From assembly GCA_902622805.1 (NCBI GenBank), contig CACNRG010000001.1, positions 1 through 64,000 of the forward strand: a DNA stretch of 64,000 nt. The letters run 5' to 3'. The position numbers and the translations under genes were made by a program. The notes beneath the pieces were generated by a model, which saw only the letters and a list, made by a program, of their open reading frames with translations, made no database searches and was not told the DNA's origin. Every line of letters begins with the position of its first letter. Position 1 is the stretch's first letter. This document shows positions 8,976 to 18,008 of the stretch, piece after piece. The stretch comes from an uncultured Pelagibacteraceae bacterium (GTDB lineage: Bacteria; Pseudomonadota; Alphaproteobacteria; Pelagibacterales; Pelagibacteraceae).

Positions 8976-10246
8976 TGAATGAAAAATCAAATATTTTTAT
9001 AAATAAAAAAATTCTAATTTATGGGCTTGGCAAAAGTGGCATTTCATCATTTAATTTTCTTAGAAAGAAAAAAAACAAGATTTTTTTATTTGATGATAAC
9101 AAAAAAAATTCAATTTTAGTAAATCAAATAAAAAACATCAATTTTGATGCAATAATAATTAGTCCAGGTATAGATATAAATACATGTAAACTAAGTAGTT
9201 TTTTAAAAAAAAATTTAAAGATAATCTATACCGATTTAGATATTTTTTTTTCTTTTAACAACAATCGATGTGTTACAATTACTGGAACAAACGGCAAATC
9301 AACTACATGCCAACTATTTTATGAGGTTTTAAAAAAACAAAAAATAAATGTCAAGCTTGGTGGTAACATTGGAAAGCCAATTTTATCAATTAAAAATTTT
9401 AACGAAAAGACCATATTTATTATTGAGGCTTCATCTTATCAATTGGAATACAGTAAATTATTCAAATCAAAATATGCAGTAATATTGAATATTTCACCTG
9501 ATCACCTAGAAAGGCATCAAACTTTTCAAAAATATGTTGATGCAAAATTTAAGTTAGTAAAAAATCAAGGGCAAAATTCTTTAGCATTTTTAAATAAAAA
9601 TGACTCTCAAATCATGTCAAAGATAAAAAAAATAAAACATAAAGGTAAAATAATCTTAGTTGACACTAATTTGAAAAACGATTTACTTAATGAATTTAAA
9701 AATAAAACTTTTTTATCAGAATCCAACATAGAAAATTTATCATTTGTTATTAAGTTGAGTAAAATCTTTAAAGTTAAAAAGAATAATTTAATTAAAACGA
9801 TAAAAAATTTTAAGGGTCTAATTTATCGACAACAAATAATTTTTGAAAATACCAATCTTTTGATAATTAATGACTCTAAATCGACAAGCTATTCATCTTC
9901 AATTAAAATTTTAAAAGAAAAAGAAAATATTTATTGGTTAATTGGAGGTATTCCAAAAAAAGGTGATAAATTTAATTTACCAAAAATTTATTATAAAAAT
10001 ATTAAAGGCTACATTTTTGGAAGAGATCAAAAAAAATTTTTATCTGATTTAAAAAATAAAATTAAACTTAAGAGATTTTCAAGTCTAAAAAAAGCCTGGG
10101 TTATATTAAAAAAAGATATAGGTAATGATAAATCAAAAAAAAGGACAATTTTATTTAGTCCGGCAGCCGCATCATTTAACGATTTTAATAATTTTGAAGA
10201 TAGAGGAAAATATTTTAATCAATTAATAAAAAAATACAAAAAGTGA
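8975..10246 (+). CDS. murD: UDP-MurNAc-L-alanine:D-glutamate ligase MurD
   Basis: Cytoplasmic Mur ligase adding D-Glu to UDP-MurNAc-L-Ala. The N-terminal nucleotide-binding fold begins KILIYGLGKSGISS, the ATP P-loop is TGTNGKST, and the central domain carries NISPDHLERH. The length is 423 aa. I chose the ATG at 8975, which overlaps the mraY stop; an earlier in-frame ATG at 8918 would add 19 unrelated residues lying wholly inside mraY. It overlaps ftsW by 4 bp. Confidence 0.93.
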   Translation: MNEKSNIFINKKILIYGLGKSGISSFNFLRKKKNKIFLFDDNKKNSILVNQIKNINFDAIIISPGIDINTCKLSSFLKKNLKIIYTDLDIFFSFNNNRCVTITGTNGKSTTCQLFYEVLKKQKINVKLGGNIGKPILSIKNFNEKTIFIIEASSYQLEYSKLFKSKYAVILNISPDHLERHQTFQKYVDAKFKLVKNQGQNSLAFLNKNDSQIMSKIKKIKHKGKIILVDTNLKNDLLNEFKNKTFLSESNIENLSFVIKLSKIFKVKKNNLIKTIKNFKGLIYRQQIIFENTNLLIINDSKSTSYSSSIKILKEKENIYWLIGGIPKKGDKFNLPKIYYKNIKGYIFGRDQKKFLSDLKNKIKLKRFSSLKKAWVILKKDIGNDKSKKRTILFSPAAASFNDFNNFEDRGKYFNQLIKKYKK

Positions 10247-11364
10247 TAAATAGTTTATTTGATAATTTATCTTTTTATAAATGGTGGAAAAACTTAGATA
10301 AAGTAATTTTAAGTCTCATAATTTTATTTTTTTTTATTGGATTATTTTTTTCTCTTGTATCAACTTCATTAATTGCATCAAATAAATTAGATACAAATAG
10401 CTATTTTTTCTTTTTTAAACATTTAATATTTGTATTACTAGGTTTGATTATTATTTTTATATTTTCATTTTTAGAAATAAAAATTTTATATAAAATTTCA
10501 ATTTATTTTTTTTTCTTAACTTTAATTTTACTTACTCTAGTTCCTATAATTGGTATCGAAGTAAAAGGGTCAAAAAGATGGATAGATTTATTATTTTTAC
10601 CGAGAATACAACCTATAGAGTTTTTTAAACCTTTTTACATAATTATGTTGGCCTTAATAATATCAAATAAAAATTTACCTTATTTACTAGGCAAATTTAT
10701 TTTTTCATTATTATTAACATTATTTGTTATTTCCTTATTAATAATACAGCCCGACTTAGGTCAAACTTTATTGGTGGCCTTAAGTTGGATAACATTAATT
10801 TTTGTATCAGGAATAAATTTAATTTTCTTAACAACAATTTCGATTATAATTATAATGTCATTATTATATGTGACTTTTTATGTCTCAAAATTTGAATATA
10901 TAAAAAATAGACTTATGTCTTTTTTTAATTCAGAGACTGGAACTCATAATTTTCAATCAGACAAGGCAATAGATTCCATTACAAGTGGTGGTTTTTTTGG
11001 AAAAGGAATAGGTGAGGGCACATTAAAGAACATGGTGCCGGAGGCTCACACTGATTATATTATTTCAGTCATTTCAGAGGAATTTGGAGTTATCGCAATA
11101 ATGTTAATTTTGCTAATATTTTTGACTTTCATTTACTCAATATTTAAAAAAGTAGAGAATGAAACGGATGATACTGCTAGATTAATCTTAATTGGTTCTG
11201 GAACTTTGATATTGTTACAAGCGATGATTCATATAGGAGTAAATATTAGACTATTTCCTACTACTGGAATGACTTTACCATTTTTAAGTTATGGAGGTTC
11301 ATCAATTATTAGTATTTCAATATTCTCTGGCATAATCTTAAATTTGACAAAAAGAAAAGTTTAA
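10243..11364 (+). CDS. ftsW: septal glycan polymerase FtsW (SEDS)
   Basis: SEDS-family membrane glycosyltransferase that works with FtsI in septal peptidoglycan synthesis. The 373 residues have about ten membrane segments. Family motifs visible are QPDLGQTLL, PEAHTDYIISVISEEFG and LPFLSYGGSS. Translation starts at GTG, overlapping the murD stop (GTGA). murG follows after 8 bp. Confidence 0.95.
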   Translation: MINSLFDNLSFYKWWKNLDKVILSLIILFFFIGLFFSLVSTSLIASNKLDTNSYFFFFKHLIFVLLGLIIIFIFSFLEIKILYKISIYFFFLTLILLTLVPIIGIEVKGSKRWIDLLFLPRIQPIEFFKPFYIIMLALIISNKNLPYLLGKFIFSLLLTLFVISLLIIQPDLGQTLLVALSWITLIFVSGINLIFLTTISIIIIMSLLYVTFYVSKFEYIKNRLMSFFNSETGTHNFQSDKAIDSITSGGFFGKGIGEGTLKNMVPEAHTDYIISVISEEFGVIAIMLILLIFLTFIYSIFKKVENETDDTARLILIGSGTLILLQAMIHIGVNIRLFPTTGMTLPFLSYGGSSIISISIFSGIILNLTKRKV

Positions 11365-11372
11365 CTTTAAAA

Positions 11373-12437
11373 GTGCAAAATATATTAATAACTACAGGTG
11401 GGACTGGTGGACACGTAATTCCAGCTCAGATAATTAAAGAACATTTAGAAAGTGATTTTAAAGTTTTTTTCTCAAGTGATATTAGGGGCTTAAAATATTT
11501 ATCCTCTCATACTGATAGAACAATTATAATAAATACTCCAAAATTTAATCTAAGCTTTAATCTTCCATTTAGAATAATAAAATTAATATATCTGATATTT
11601 AAAGCAATATTACTTTTAAGAAAAAAAAAAATAAAAAAAGTCATTTCTATTGGAGGATACATGTCGTTACCTGTAATAATTTCTGCAACAATTTTAAGAT
11701 TACCTATCTTTTTAATAGAACCTAATTTAGTTCTAGGAAAGGGAAATAAATTTTTTTTAAATTTTGCAAATAAAATATTTTGTTATTCAAATGAATTATC
11801 TAATTTTCCAAAGAAATATTTAAATAAGATCGAATTAATAAAACCATTAGTTTCAAAAGCATTTTATAGATTACGAAAAAAAGACGTTAAAAATGAAAAA
11901 TTTTGTTTTTTGATATTTGGTGGAAGTCAAGGGGCAAAAGTTTTCGATAATATATTTAAAGAAATTATAATTGAAATTTCTAATGATTTTTTAATAAAAG
12001 TAATTCAGCAGACTAGCAAAGAAAATATAGATAACTTAAAGAATTTTTATGATTCAAATAATATTGAAAATATGATTTTTGATTTTGATGAGGACTTGAT
12101 CAATTTAATAAACAATTCTGATTTATGTATTACTAGAGCAGGAGCAAGTTCATTGGCGGAAATTTCTTTTTTAGAAAAACCTTTTATAACTATACCTTTG
12201 CCAACATCTAAAGATAATCATCAAATGAAAAATGCTGAATATTATAAAAAAAAGGGATGTTGTTGGATTTTTGATGAAAAAAGATTAAATAAAGTTCAAT
12301 TGTCAAACTTTATAAAAAATTTACTAAAAGATAAATCTGATTTTGCTAATAAAAAATTAAACTTACAAAAATTAAATAATGATAATTTATGGGATAATAT
12401 AAACCAAAAATTAAAAGTAACTATTAATGAATATTAA
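11373..12437 (+). CDS. murG: lipid II synthase MurG
   Basis: GT28 glycosyltransferase that adds GlcNAc to lipid I at the inner face of the membrane. The N-terminal glycine loop GGTGGHV starts at residue 9. The C-terminal UDP-GlcNAc-binding half shows GGSQGAK, ITRAGASSLAEI and DNHQMKNAEYY. The length of 354 aa is normal. It uses a GTG start and overlaps murC by 11 bp. Confidence 0.95.
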   Translation: MQNILITTGGTGGHVIPAQIIKEHLESDFKVFFSSDIRGLKYLSSHTDRTIIINTPKFNLSFNLPFRIIKLIYLIFKAILLLRKKKIKKVISIGGYMSLPVIISATILRLPIFLIEPNLVLGKGNKFFLNFANKIFCYSNELSNFPKKYLNKIELIKPLVSKAFYRLRKKDVKNEKFCFLIFGGSQGAKVFDNIFKEIIIEISNDFLIKVIQQTSKENIDNLKNFYDSNNIENMIFDFDEDLINLINNSDLCITRAGASSLAEISFLEKPFITIPLPTSKDNHQMKNAEYYKKKGCCWIFDEKRLNKVQLSNFIKNLLKDKSDFANKKLNLQKLNNDNLWDNINQKLKVTINEY

Positions 12438-13824
12438 AATTGCAAAAAAAGAAACGATCCATTTTATTGGTATTGGTGGGATTGGAATGAGTGGTTTGGC
12501 TTTGATTATGAGAAGTCAGGGGTTTAAAGTTCAAGGCAGCGATATAAGCAATAATAAAAACATTGATCGATTAAAAAAAGAAAAAATAAAGATTTATTTA
12601 GATCAATCTCAAAAAAATCTTAAAGATGCTACTATAGTAGTTATCTCATCTGCTATCAAAAAAACTAACCCAGAATTAGTTGAGGCTAAAAGAAAAAAAA
12701 TTCCAATCATTAAAAGAGGAGAAATGTTAGCTAGTATGGTTTCACTTATGAAAAATATTGTTGTTGTAGGGTCTCATGGAAAAACGACAACAACTTCTCT
12801 TATTACGTCTATTTTTCAAGAAACAAAAATTGATCCAACAATAATTAATGGTGGAGTAATAAATTCAATTAAAAATAACGCCAAATTAGGAAAAAGCGAT
12901 TGGTCTGTTTTAGAAGCCGATGAGTCTGATGGAAGTTTTGTGCATATTGCCCCAACTTATTCAATAATAACTAATGTTGATAGAGAACACATGGATTATT
13001 ATAAATCAATTAAAAAATTAAAAGATCATTTTATCAAGTTCATTAATAAAACCCCATCTTTTGGTAAATCATTTATATGTAATGATGATAAGATTAATAG
13101 AGATTTGATAAAATCAATCAAAAATAAAAATTTTTATACTTATGGTCAAAAAGAAAACTCAAATTTTATTATCAAAAATATCAAACAAAGTGAAACTTTT
13201 TCAGAATTTAGTCTTAAGGTTAAACTACCAAATAAAAAAAATATAAATATCAAAAGTTTTAAAATTCCTTTATTGGGTATTCATAATATTCAAAACGCAG
13301 TTGGAGCAATTGGAGCAGCTCTTACAATAGGAATTCCAATTCCAAAAATAAAGTTGGGATTAATAAATTTTAAAGGTGTCCAAAGAAGATTTAACAAAAT
13401 TTTTTCATTCAATAATATTGATTTTTATGACGATTATGCTCATCATCCCACAGAAATAAAAGTTGTTTTACAAGGTATAAAAAAAGTTTTTAATAAATAC
13501 GAAAAAGTCTGTATTTTTCAACCTCATAGAATTTCAAGGTTAAAAGATTTGAAAAAAGAATTTACTTATGCATTTAAAGATGCGGATACAGTAATATTAT
13601 GTCCAGTTTATTCAGCTGGAGAAAAAATAAAATTAGGATTTAGTTATGATGAGTTTGCTAGAAAAATAATAAAAAATTCAAAAGTAAAATTATTTATAGT
13701 TCAAAATAATAACGAGTTAGCAAAATACTTAAAATCAAATATGTACGGTAAAAAAATTGTTGTTGGGATGGGGGCTGGTTCTATTTCTAATTGGATTAAA
13801 GATTTACCAAGTTTAATGTCGTGA
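12427..13824 (+). CDS. murC: UDP-N-acetylmuramate:L-alanine ligase MurC
   Basis: First Mur ligase, adding L-Ala to UDP-MurNAc. Residues 14-22 are GIGGIGMSG (UDP binding). The ATP P-loop is GSHGKTTT, followed by EADESDGSF in the metal region and DDYAHHPTEI in the C-terminal domain. The length is 465 aa. It starts within murG and ends in a 4-bp overlap with murB. Confidence 0.96.
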   Translation: MNIKIAKKETIHFIGIGGIGMSGLALIMRSQGFKVQGSDISNNKNIDRLKKEKIKIYLDQSQKNLKDATIVVISSAIKKTNPELVEAKRKKIPIIKRGEMLASMVSLMKNIVVVGSHGKTTTTSLITSIFQETKIDPTIINGGVINSIKNNAKLGKSDWSVLEADESDGSFVHIAPTYSIITNVDREHMDYYKSIKKLKDHFIKFINKTPSFGKSFICNDDKINRDLIKSIKNKNFYTYGQKENSNFIIKNIKQSETFSEFSLKVKLPNKKNINIKSFKIPLLGIHNIQNAVGAIGAALTIGIPIPKIKLGLINFKGVQRRFNKIFSFNNIDFYDDYAHHPTEIKVVLQGIKKVFNKYEKVCIFQPHRISRLKDLKKEFTYAFKDADTVILCPVYSAGEKIKLGFSYDEFARKIIKNSKVKLFIVQNNNELAKYLKSNMYGKKIVVGMGAGSISNWIKDLPSLMS

Positions 13825-14732
13825 AAATTAGTGATTTAAAACATCTGCTTAAAAAATTTGAAAATGAAATTATTTTCAATGCAGATTTAAAAAAAAAAAA
13901 TTGGTTTAATATTGGAGGGAAAGCAAAAGTTTTATTTAAGCCTACTGAATTAAAAAATCTAATTGGATTCCTGAAGATTTTAAAAAATAGAGAAAAAATT
14001 CATGTTATTGGAGCAGGATCTAATACGTTAATAACAGATGAGGTGTTTGACGGGGTAGTAATAAAGCTTGGAAAAAATTTTAACCGTCTTTCCACACTAA
14101 GCCCTGATATAATTATATCTGGAGCTGCCGTTACAGATAAAAAATTATCAGAATTTGCAGCAGAAAATAATTTAAGTGGATTTGAATTTTTATCTTGTAT
14201 ACCTGGAACAGTAGGTGGTGGAATTAAGATGAATGCTGGTTGTTTTGGAAATGAAATTAAAGATATATTATTATCTGTTCAAGTTATTGATAAATTAGGA
14301 AATATATCATCTATACCTACAGCTCAAATAAATTTTGATTATAGGACCAATAATTTATCTGATGATTTAATTTTTTTGAGCGCGTCATTCAAAGGAAAGA
14401 GAAAAAATTCTAAAGTTATTTTAGAAACGATGACCAATTTTAAAATTAAAAAAGATAATAATCAACCAACAAGGATTAAAACTAGTGGTAGTACTTTTAA
14501 AAATCCAATAGATAAAACAAAAAAAAAAGTGTGGGAGCTAATTAAAGAATCTGTTCCTCGCGATATAAGGTTTGGAGATGCATGTATTTCTGAAAAACAC
14601 TCAAATTTTTTTGTAAATAAAGATAATGCAAAGTTTAGTGACATGAAAAAATTAATTAATTATGTTGAAAAAAGTGTATTTAAGAAGACTGGTATTAAAA
14701 TAGAAAAAGAAATAAAAATTTTAGAAAATTGA
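13821..14732 (+). CDS. murB: UDP-N-acetylenolpyruvoylglucosamine reductase MurB
   Basis: FAD-dependent reductase forming UDP-MurNAc. The FAD-binding motifs NIGGKA, GAGSNTLI and PGTVGGGIKMNAGCFG are present. The active-site serine region TSGSTFKNP and a C-terminal EKEIKIL glutamate region fit the short MurB type (303 aa) common in alphaproteobacteria. GTG start overlapping the murC stop; it overlaps ddl by 4 bp. Confidence 0.95.
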   Translation: MKISDLKHLLKKFENEIIFNADLKKKNWFNIGGKAKVLFKPTELKNLIGFLKILKNREKIHVIGAGSNTLITDEVFDGVVIKLGKNFNRLSTLSPDIIISGAAVTDKKLSEFAAENNLSGFEFLSCIPGTVGGGIKMNAGCFGNEIKDILLSVQVIDKLGNISSIPTAQINFDYRTNNLSDDLIFLSASFKGKRKNSKVILETMTNFKIKKDNNQPTRIKTSGSTFKNPIDKTKKKVWELIKESVPRDIRFGDACISEKHSNFFVNKDNAKFSDMKKLINYVEKSVFKKTGIKIEKEIKILEN

Positions 14733-15643
14733 AAAATAAGATTCTAATAATTTCAGGTGGTTATTCAAAAGAACGCGAGATAAGCCTACAAACTGGTAAT
14801 CAAGTTGCTAAAGAATTAAAAAAAAACGGATATAAAATTAAAATTTGTGAACCAGATTATAAGCTTATTAGTTTAGCTAAAAGTTATAAACCTGACATTA
14901 TATTTAATGCTTTACATGGGCAATATGGTGAAGATGGATATATTCAATCAATTTTAGAAAATATTGGAATTCCATATACTCATTCAGGAATAATTGCTTC
15001 TGCTAAAGCTATGGATAAAGAAATATCAAAAAAAATATTTATTCAGAATAATATATTAACTCCAAAATTTATAAAACATTCCTCAGACGATCAATATCAT
15101 AAATTAGATATCAAAATTAGAAAAAAATTTGGATATCCAGTGGTTATAAAACCACTTAACGAAGGATCCAGTGTAAATGTTTATATTTGTAATAAAGATA
15201 ATTTAAGATCTAGATTAAAAAAACTTAAATTTTATAATGAAATTTTAGTTGAAGAATTTATTCCTGGACGTGAAATTCAAGCTGCAATTATAGGAAAAAA
15301 AAAATTAGGTGCAATTGAATTAAAACCTAAAAGACAATTTTATGATTATAAAGCAAAGTATAATTCTAAAGCAAAAACTAAACATATTATTCCAGTTAAT
15401 TTAAGAAAAAGTAAATTTGATGAATTAATGAATATTTCTAAAAAAGCTCATGATTTATTAGGATGTAGAGGAGTAACTAGATCTGATTTTAAATTTTATA
15501 AAGATAAATTTTATCTTTTAGAGATAAATACTCAACCAGGAATGACCAAGCTTTCTCTAGTTCCAGAAATATCAGCGTATAGAGGTATAAACTTTATTAA
15601 TTTAATAAAATTAATTCTCAAGGATGCAGAAACGAATAAGTAA
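14729..15643 (+). CDS. ddl: D-alanine:D-alanine ligase
   Basis: ATP-grasp ligase making the D-Ala-D-Ala dipeptide used by MurF. Visible are GGYSKEREISLQTG at the N-terminus, NALHGQYGEDGYIQ, the ATP-grasp lysine segment (VVIKPLNEGSSV), EEFIPGREI and the metal-binding LEINTQPGMT. The length is 304 aa. The start is a TTG inside the murB stop (TTGA), one of several non-ATG coupled starts in this cluster. It overlaps ftsQ by 20 bp. Confidence 0.93.
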   Translation: MKNKILIISGGYSKEREISLQTGNQVAKELKKNGYKIKICEPDYKLISLAKSYKPDIIFNALHGQYGEDGYIQSILENIGIPYTHSGIIASAKAMDKEISKKIFIQNNILTPKFIKHSSDDQYHKLDIKIRKKFGYPVVIKPLNEGSSVNVYICNKDNLRSRLKKLKFYNEILVEEFIPGREIQAAIIGKKKLGAIELKPKRQFYDYKAKYNSKAKTKHIIPVNLRKSKFDELMNISKKAHDLLGCRGVTRSDFKFYKDKFYLLEINTQPGMTKLSLVPEISAYRGINFINLIKLILKDAETNK

Positions 15644-16295
15644 AAAAATTTTATCATATCTATTTGTCCTATTATTATTAGGCTCACCCAATAACAAAGA
15701 ATTTTTAGAAATTTATTTTAATAAAAATCATAGTTTTGAAATTTTAAGTTTAAGTGAGTTTGATGATACTGAGATTGTTAATGAGCTATTAAATCATAAA
15801 TACCAAAACCTACTTTTATTAAAAAAAGAAAAAATTATAGAAACTATTAAAAAGAAAAAAACGATAGAAAATTACTATTTTTTTAAAAATTATCCATCTA
15901 AGTTGATTATTAAATTTAAGAAAACACAATTTTTGGCAGTAACTAAAAAAGATGGAATAAATTTTTATATCGGATCGAATGGTCATCTAATCAAAGCTAA
16001 AAATAATCTTGACGACTTACCAATTATATTTGGAAGCGTAGATGTGGATGAATTTTTAAAATTAAAAGATTTAATTGATAGGTCTATTTTTAATTACAAA
16101 GATGTCAAAAATTTATATTATTTTAAATCTAAAAGATGGGATATTGAGACTAAAGACGGGTTATTATTCAAATTGCCACGAGATAATTTAACTAAATCTT
16201 TTGAATTATTAATGAATATTCTTAATAAAAAAGATCTTCAGAATATTGATGTTATAGACTTAAGACAAAATAATCAGATTATTTTAAATGGATAA
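15624..16295 (+). CDS. ftsQ: cell division protein FtsQ-like
   Basis: Bitopic divisome protein: a short cytoplasmic N-terminus, one hydrophobic segment (about residues 9-20), then a periplasmic region matching the POTRA plus beta layout of FtsQ, including YPSKLIIKFKKTQFLAV and YIGSNGHLI. At 223 aa it is somewhat short for FtsQ. Identification rests on position between ddl and the ftsA slot plus these weak motifs. It overlaps the next gene by 8 bp. Confidence 0.8.
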   Translation: MQKRISKKILSYLFVLLLLGSPNNKEFLEIYFNKNHSFEILSLSEFDDTEIVNELLNHKYQNLLLLKKEKIIETIKKKKTIENYYFFKNYPSKLIIKFKKTQFLAVTKKDGINFYIGSNGHLIKAKNNLDDLPIIFGSVDVDEFLKLKDLIDRSIFNYKDVKNLYYFKSKRWDIETKDGLLFKLPRDNLTKSFELLMNILNKKDLQNIDVIDLRQNNQIILNG

Positions 16296-16986
16296 TCAAA
16301 AAAAATCTTTTTTTTTAGTGATCAGACCAAATCATTTTATTTTACATGCTATTAGTGAAAATTGTGAGTTATTGCATAATGAGGAATATTTTTTTAATGC
16401 TGAAGATCATAAGGATAATTTAAATATTCTAAAAAAATTTTTAGATGAAAATATAATAAATATAGAAAAAAAATTAAGTTCTTATATTGAGGATATTTAT
16501 CTAATTGTTGATGATAAAAACTTTATTAGCATTGATCTATCTTTAATTAAAGATTTCAAAAACTTATCTGGCAATATTAACGATAATTTAAGCGATTTAT
16601 CAAATATTAAAAATAGTGTATTAAAATCTAACACTGATTTTCAATTATCACATATGATTATTAATAAATTTATCGTAAATAAAAAAGATTATTTAATTTT
16701 ACCTGATCAAATTGATAAGAAAAATTTTTTTTTAGAACTAAGATTTATATGTCTAAGAATAAAAACATTTTTGAATTTAGAAAAAATTTTATCAAAATAT
16801 CAAATAACTATTAAAAAAGTATTAAGTTATAAATATGTAGTTTCCTTTAAAACAGACAAAACAGATCATATTTCCCTAGTAGCTAATAAATTAATTAATG
16901 GATTTAATAAAAATGAAGTTAATTTCAAAAAAAAACATCCAAAAAATGCTGGTTTTTTCGAAAAATTTTTCAAATTTTTTAGCTAA
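16288..16986 (+). CDS. FtsA-like remnant lacking the ATPase half
   Basis: A 232-aa protein in the exact position of ftsA (after ftsQ, before lpxC). FtsA is normally about 400-440 aa, an actin-like ATPase tethering FtsZ to the membrane. Here the first strand (LVIRPNHFILHAI) lacks the phosphate-loop residues of FtsA. A stretch near residue 170 (NLEKILSKYQITIKKVLSYKYV) resembles the end of the FtsA 1C domain. The ATP-binding 2A/2B part is absent, and the chain then jumps to a C-terminal amphipathic helix (NAGFFEKFFKFFS) like the FtsA membrane-targeting sequence. Homology is my inference from position and these weak matches; it could be an unrelated protein. Confidence 0.6.
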   Translation: MDNQKKSFFLVIRPNHFILHAISENCELLHNEEYFFNAEDHKDNLNILKKFLDENIINIEKKLSSYIEDIYLIVDDKNFISIDLSLIKDFKNLSGNINDNLSDLSNIKNSVLKSNTDFQLSHMIINKFIVNKKDYLILPDQIDKKNFFLELRFICLRIKTFLNLEKILSKYQITIKKVLSYKYVVSFKTDKTDHISLVANKLINGFNKNEVNFKKKHPKNAGFFEKFFKFFS

Positions 16987-17049
16987 TATTGTATTTTAAC
17001 GTAACATTAGTTGTTTTTTTAATTAAACAAAAAGACTTTAAAAGGTCCT

Positions 17050-17970
17050 ATGTCTTTGTTAACTCAAAAAACAATAAAAAAATCAATAAAATTTCAAGGT
17101 GTTGGTTTGCATAGTGGTAAAATAGCAAATATATGTTTGAAAAGATCAGATCCTGACACTGGTATAATTTTTAAAAGAATAGATCTAAAAAATAATAACT
17201 TAGTTTATCCAAATTTTAATAATGTAAGTAATACATCCTTAAACACTACAGTATCTAACCAACATGGTGTTAAAGTTTCAACAATTGAACATTTGATGGG
17301 AGCATTATTTGGATTAGGAATAGATAATGTACTAATTGAGATTGATAATGAGGAGGTTCCTATTTTGGATGGTTCAGCTAAGGAATTTATAAATAAAATT
17401 TTGTCAAGTGATTTTGAGATTTCAGATAAACCTATTAAAGTTATTAAAATAAACAAGCAGGTTGAATTTAAAGATGGTGATAAATTTATTTCTATTGGAC
17501 CTTCAAAATTAAGCTTAGATATTGATTTTGAGTTAAAATATAAAAATAAAAAAATTGGAAATCAAAGAAATAAAATCAGTGTATATGAAGATGATTTAAA
17601 TGAGATTTATAATTCTAGAACTTTTTGTTTATATGAAGATATAGAATTTATCAAAAAGAATGGTCTTGCTAAAGGTGGCAGCTTAGAAAATGCAATAGTA
17701 GTAAAAGGAGATGAAATACTCAACAAAGACGGCTTGAGAAATAATAAAGAGTTTGTAAATCACAAAATATTAGATTGTATAGGAGACTTATATACATCTG
17801 GTTATAGAATAATTGGCAATATAAAAACTTCACAAGGTGGTCACTATTTGACTAACCAAGTATTACGAAAAGTGTTAAATGATAAAAAAAATTTCTCTAT
17901 AATTGAGATTAGAGGTCGTAATCTACCACATACCACAATTAACAGAGATATATTAAGATCTATAGCATAA
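17050..17970 (+). CDS. lpxC: UDP-3-O-acyl-N-acetylglucosamine deacetylase LpxC
   Basis: Zinc amidase that performs the committed step of lipid A synthesis. Zinc ligands are clear: H81 in TIEHLMGAL, H238 and D242 in NHKILDCIGDLY; the catalytic H265 is in QGGHYLT. Substrate loops PILDGSA and KGGSLENAIVV are also present. The length of 306 aa is typical. It follows the FtsA-like gene after 63 bp, so it may have its own promoter. Confidence 0.96.
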   Translation: MSLLTQKTIKKSIKFQGVGLHSGKIANICLKRSDPDTGIIFKRIDLKNNNLVYPNFNNVSNTSLNTTVSNQHGVKVSTIEHLMGALFGLGIDNVLIEIDNEEVPILDGSAKEFINKILSSDFEISDKPIKVIKINKQVEFKDGDKFISIGPSKLSLDIDFELKYKNKKIGNQRNKISVYEDDLNEIYNSRTFCLYEDIEFIKKNGLAKGGSLENAIVVKGDEILNKDGLRNNKEFVNHKILDCIGDLYTSGYRIIGNIKTSQGGHYLTNQVLRKVLNDKKNFSIIEIRGRNLPHTTINRDILRSIA

Positions 17971-17981
17971 TAATTATTTAT

Positions 17982-17997
17982 CTTTATAAATATAAAG
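17982..17997 (+). terminator. weak hairpin after lpxC
   Basis: CTTTAT-AAAT-ATAAAG forms a 6-bp AT-only stem with a 4-nt loop, followed by TTTT, in the 38-bp lpxC-bamD gap. Its stability would be low, so it is only a possible terminator or attenuator. Confidence 0.25.
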
Positions 17998-18008
17998 TTT
18001 TAAAAATT

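Noticed and set aside
17982-17997. Strong terminator between lpxC and bamD
   Set aside because: The hairpin is AT-only with a short T run; I kept it only as a low-confidence feature.
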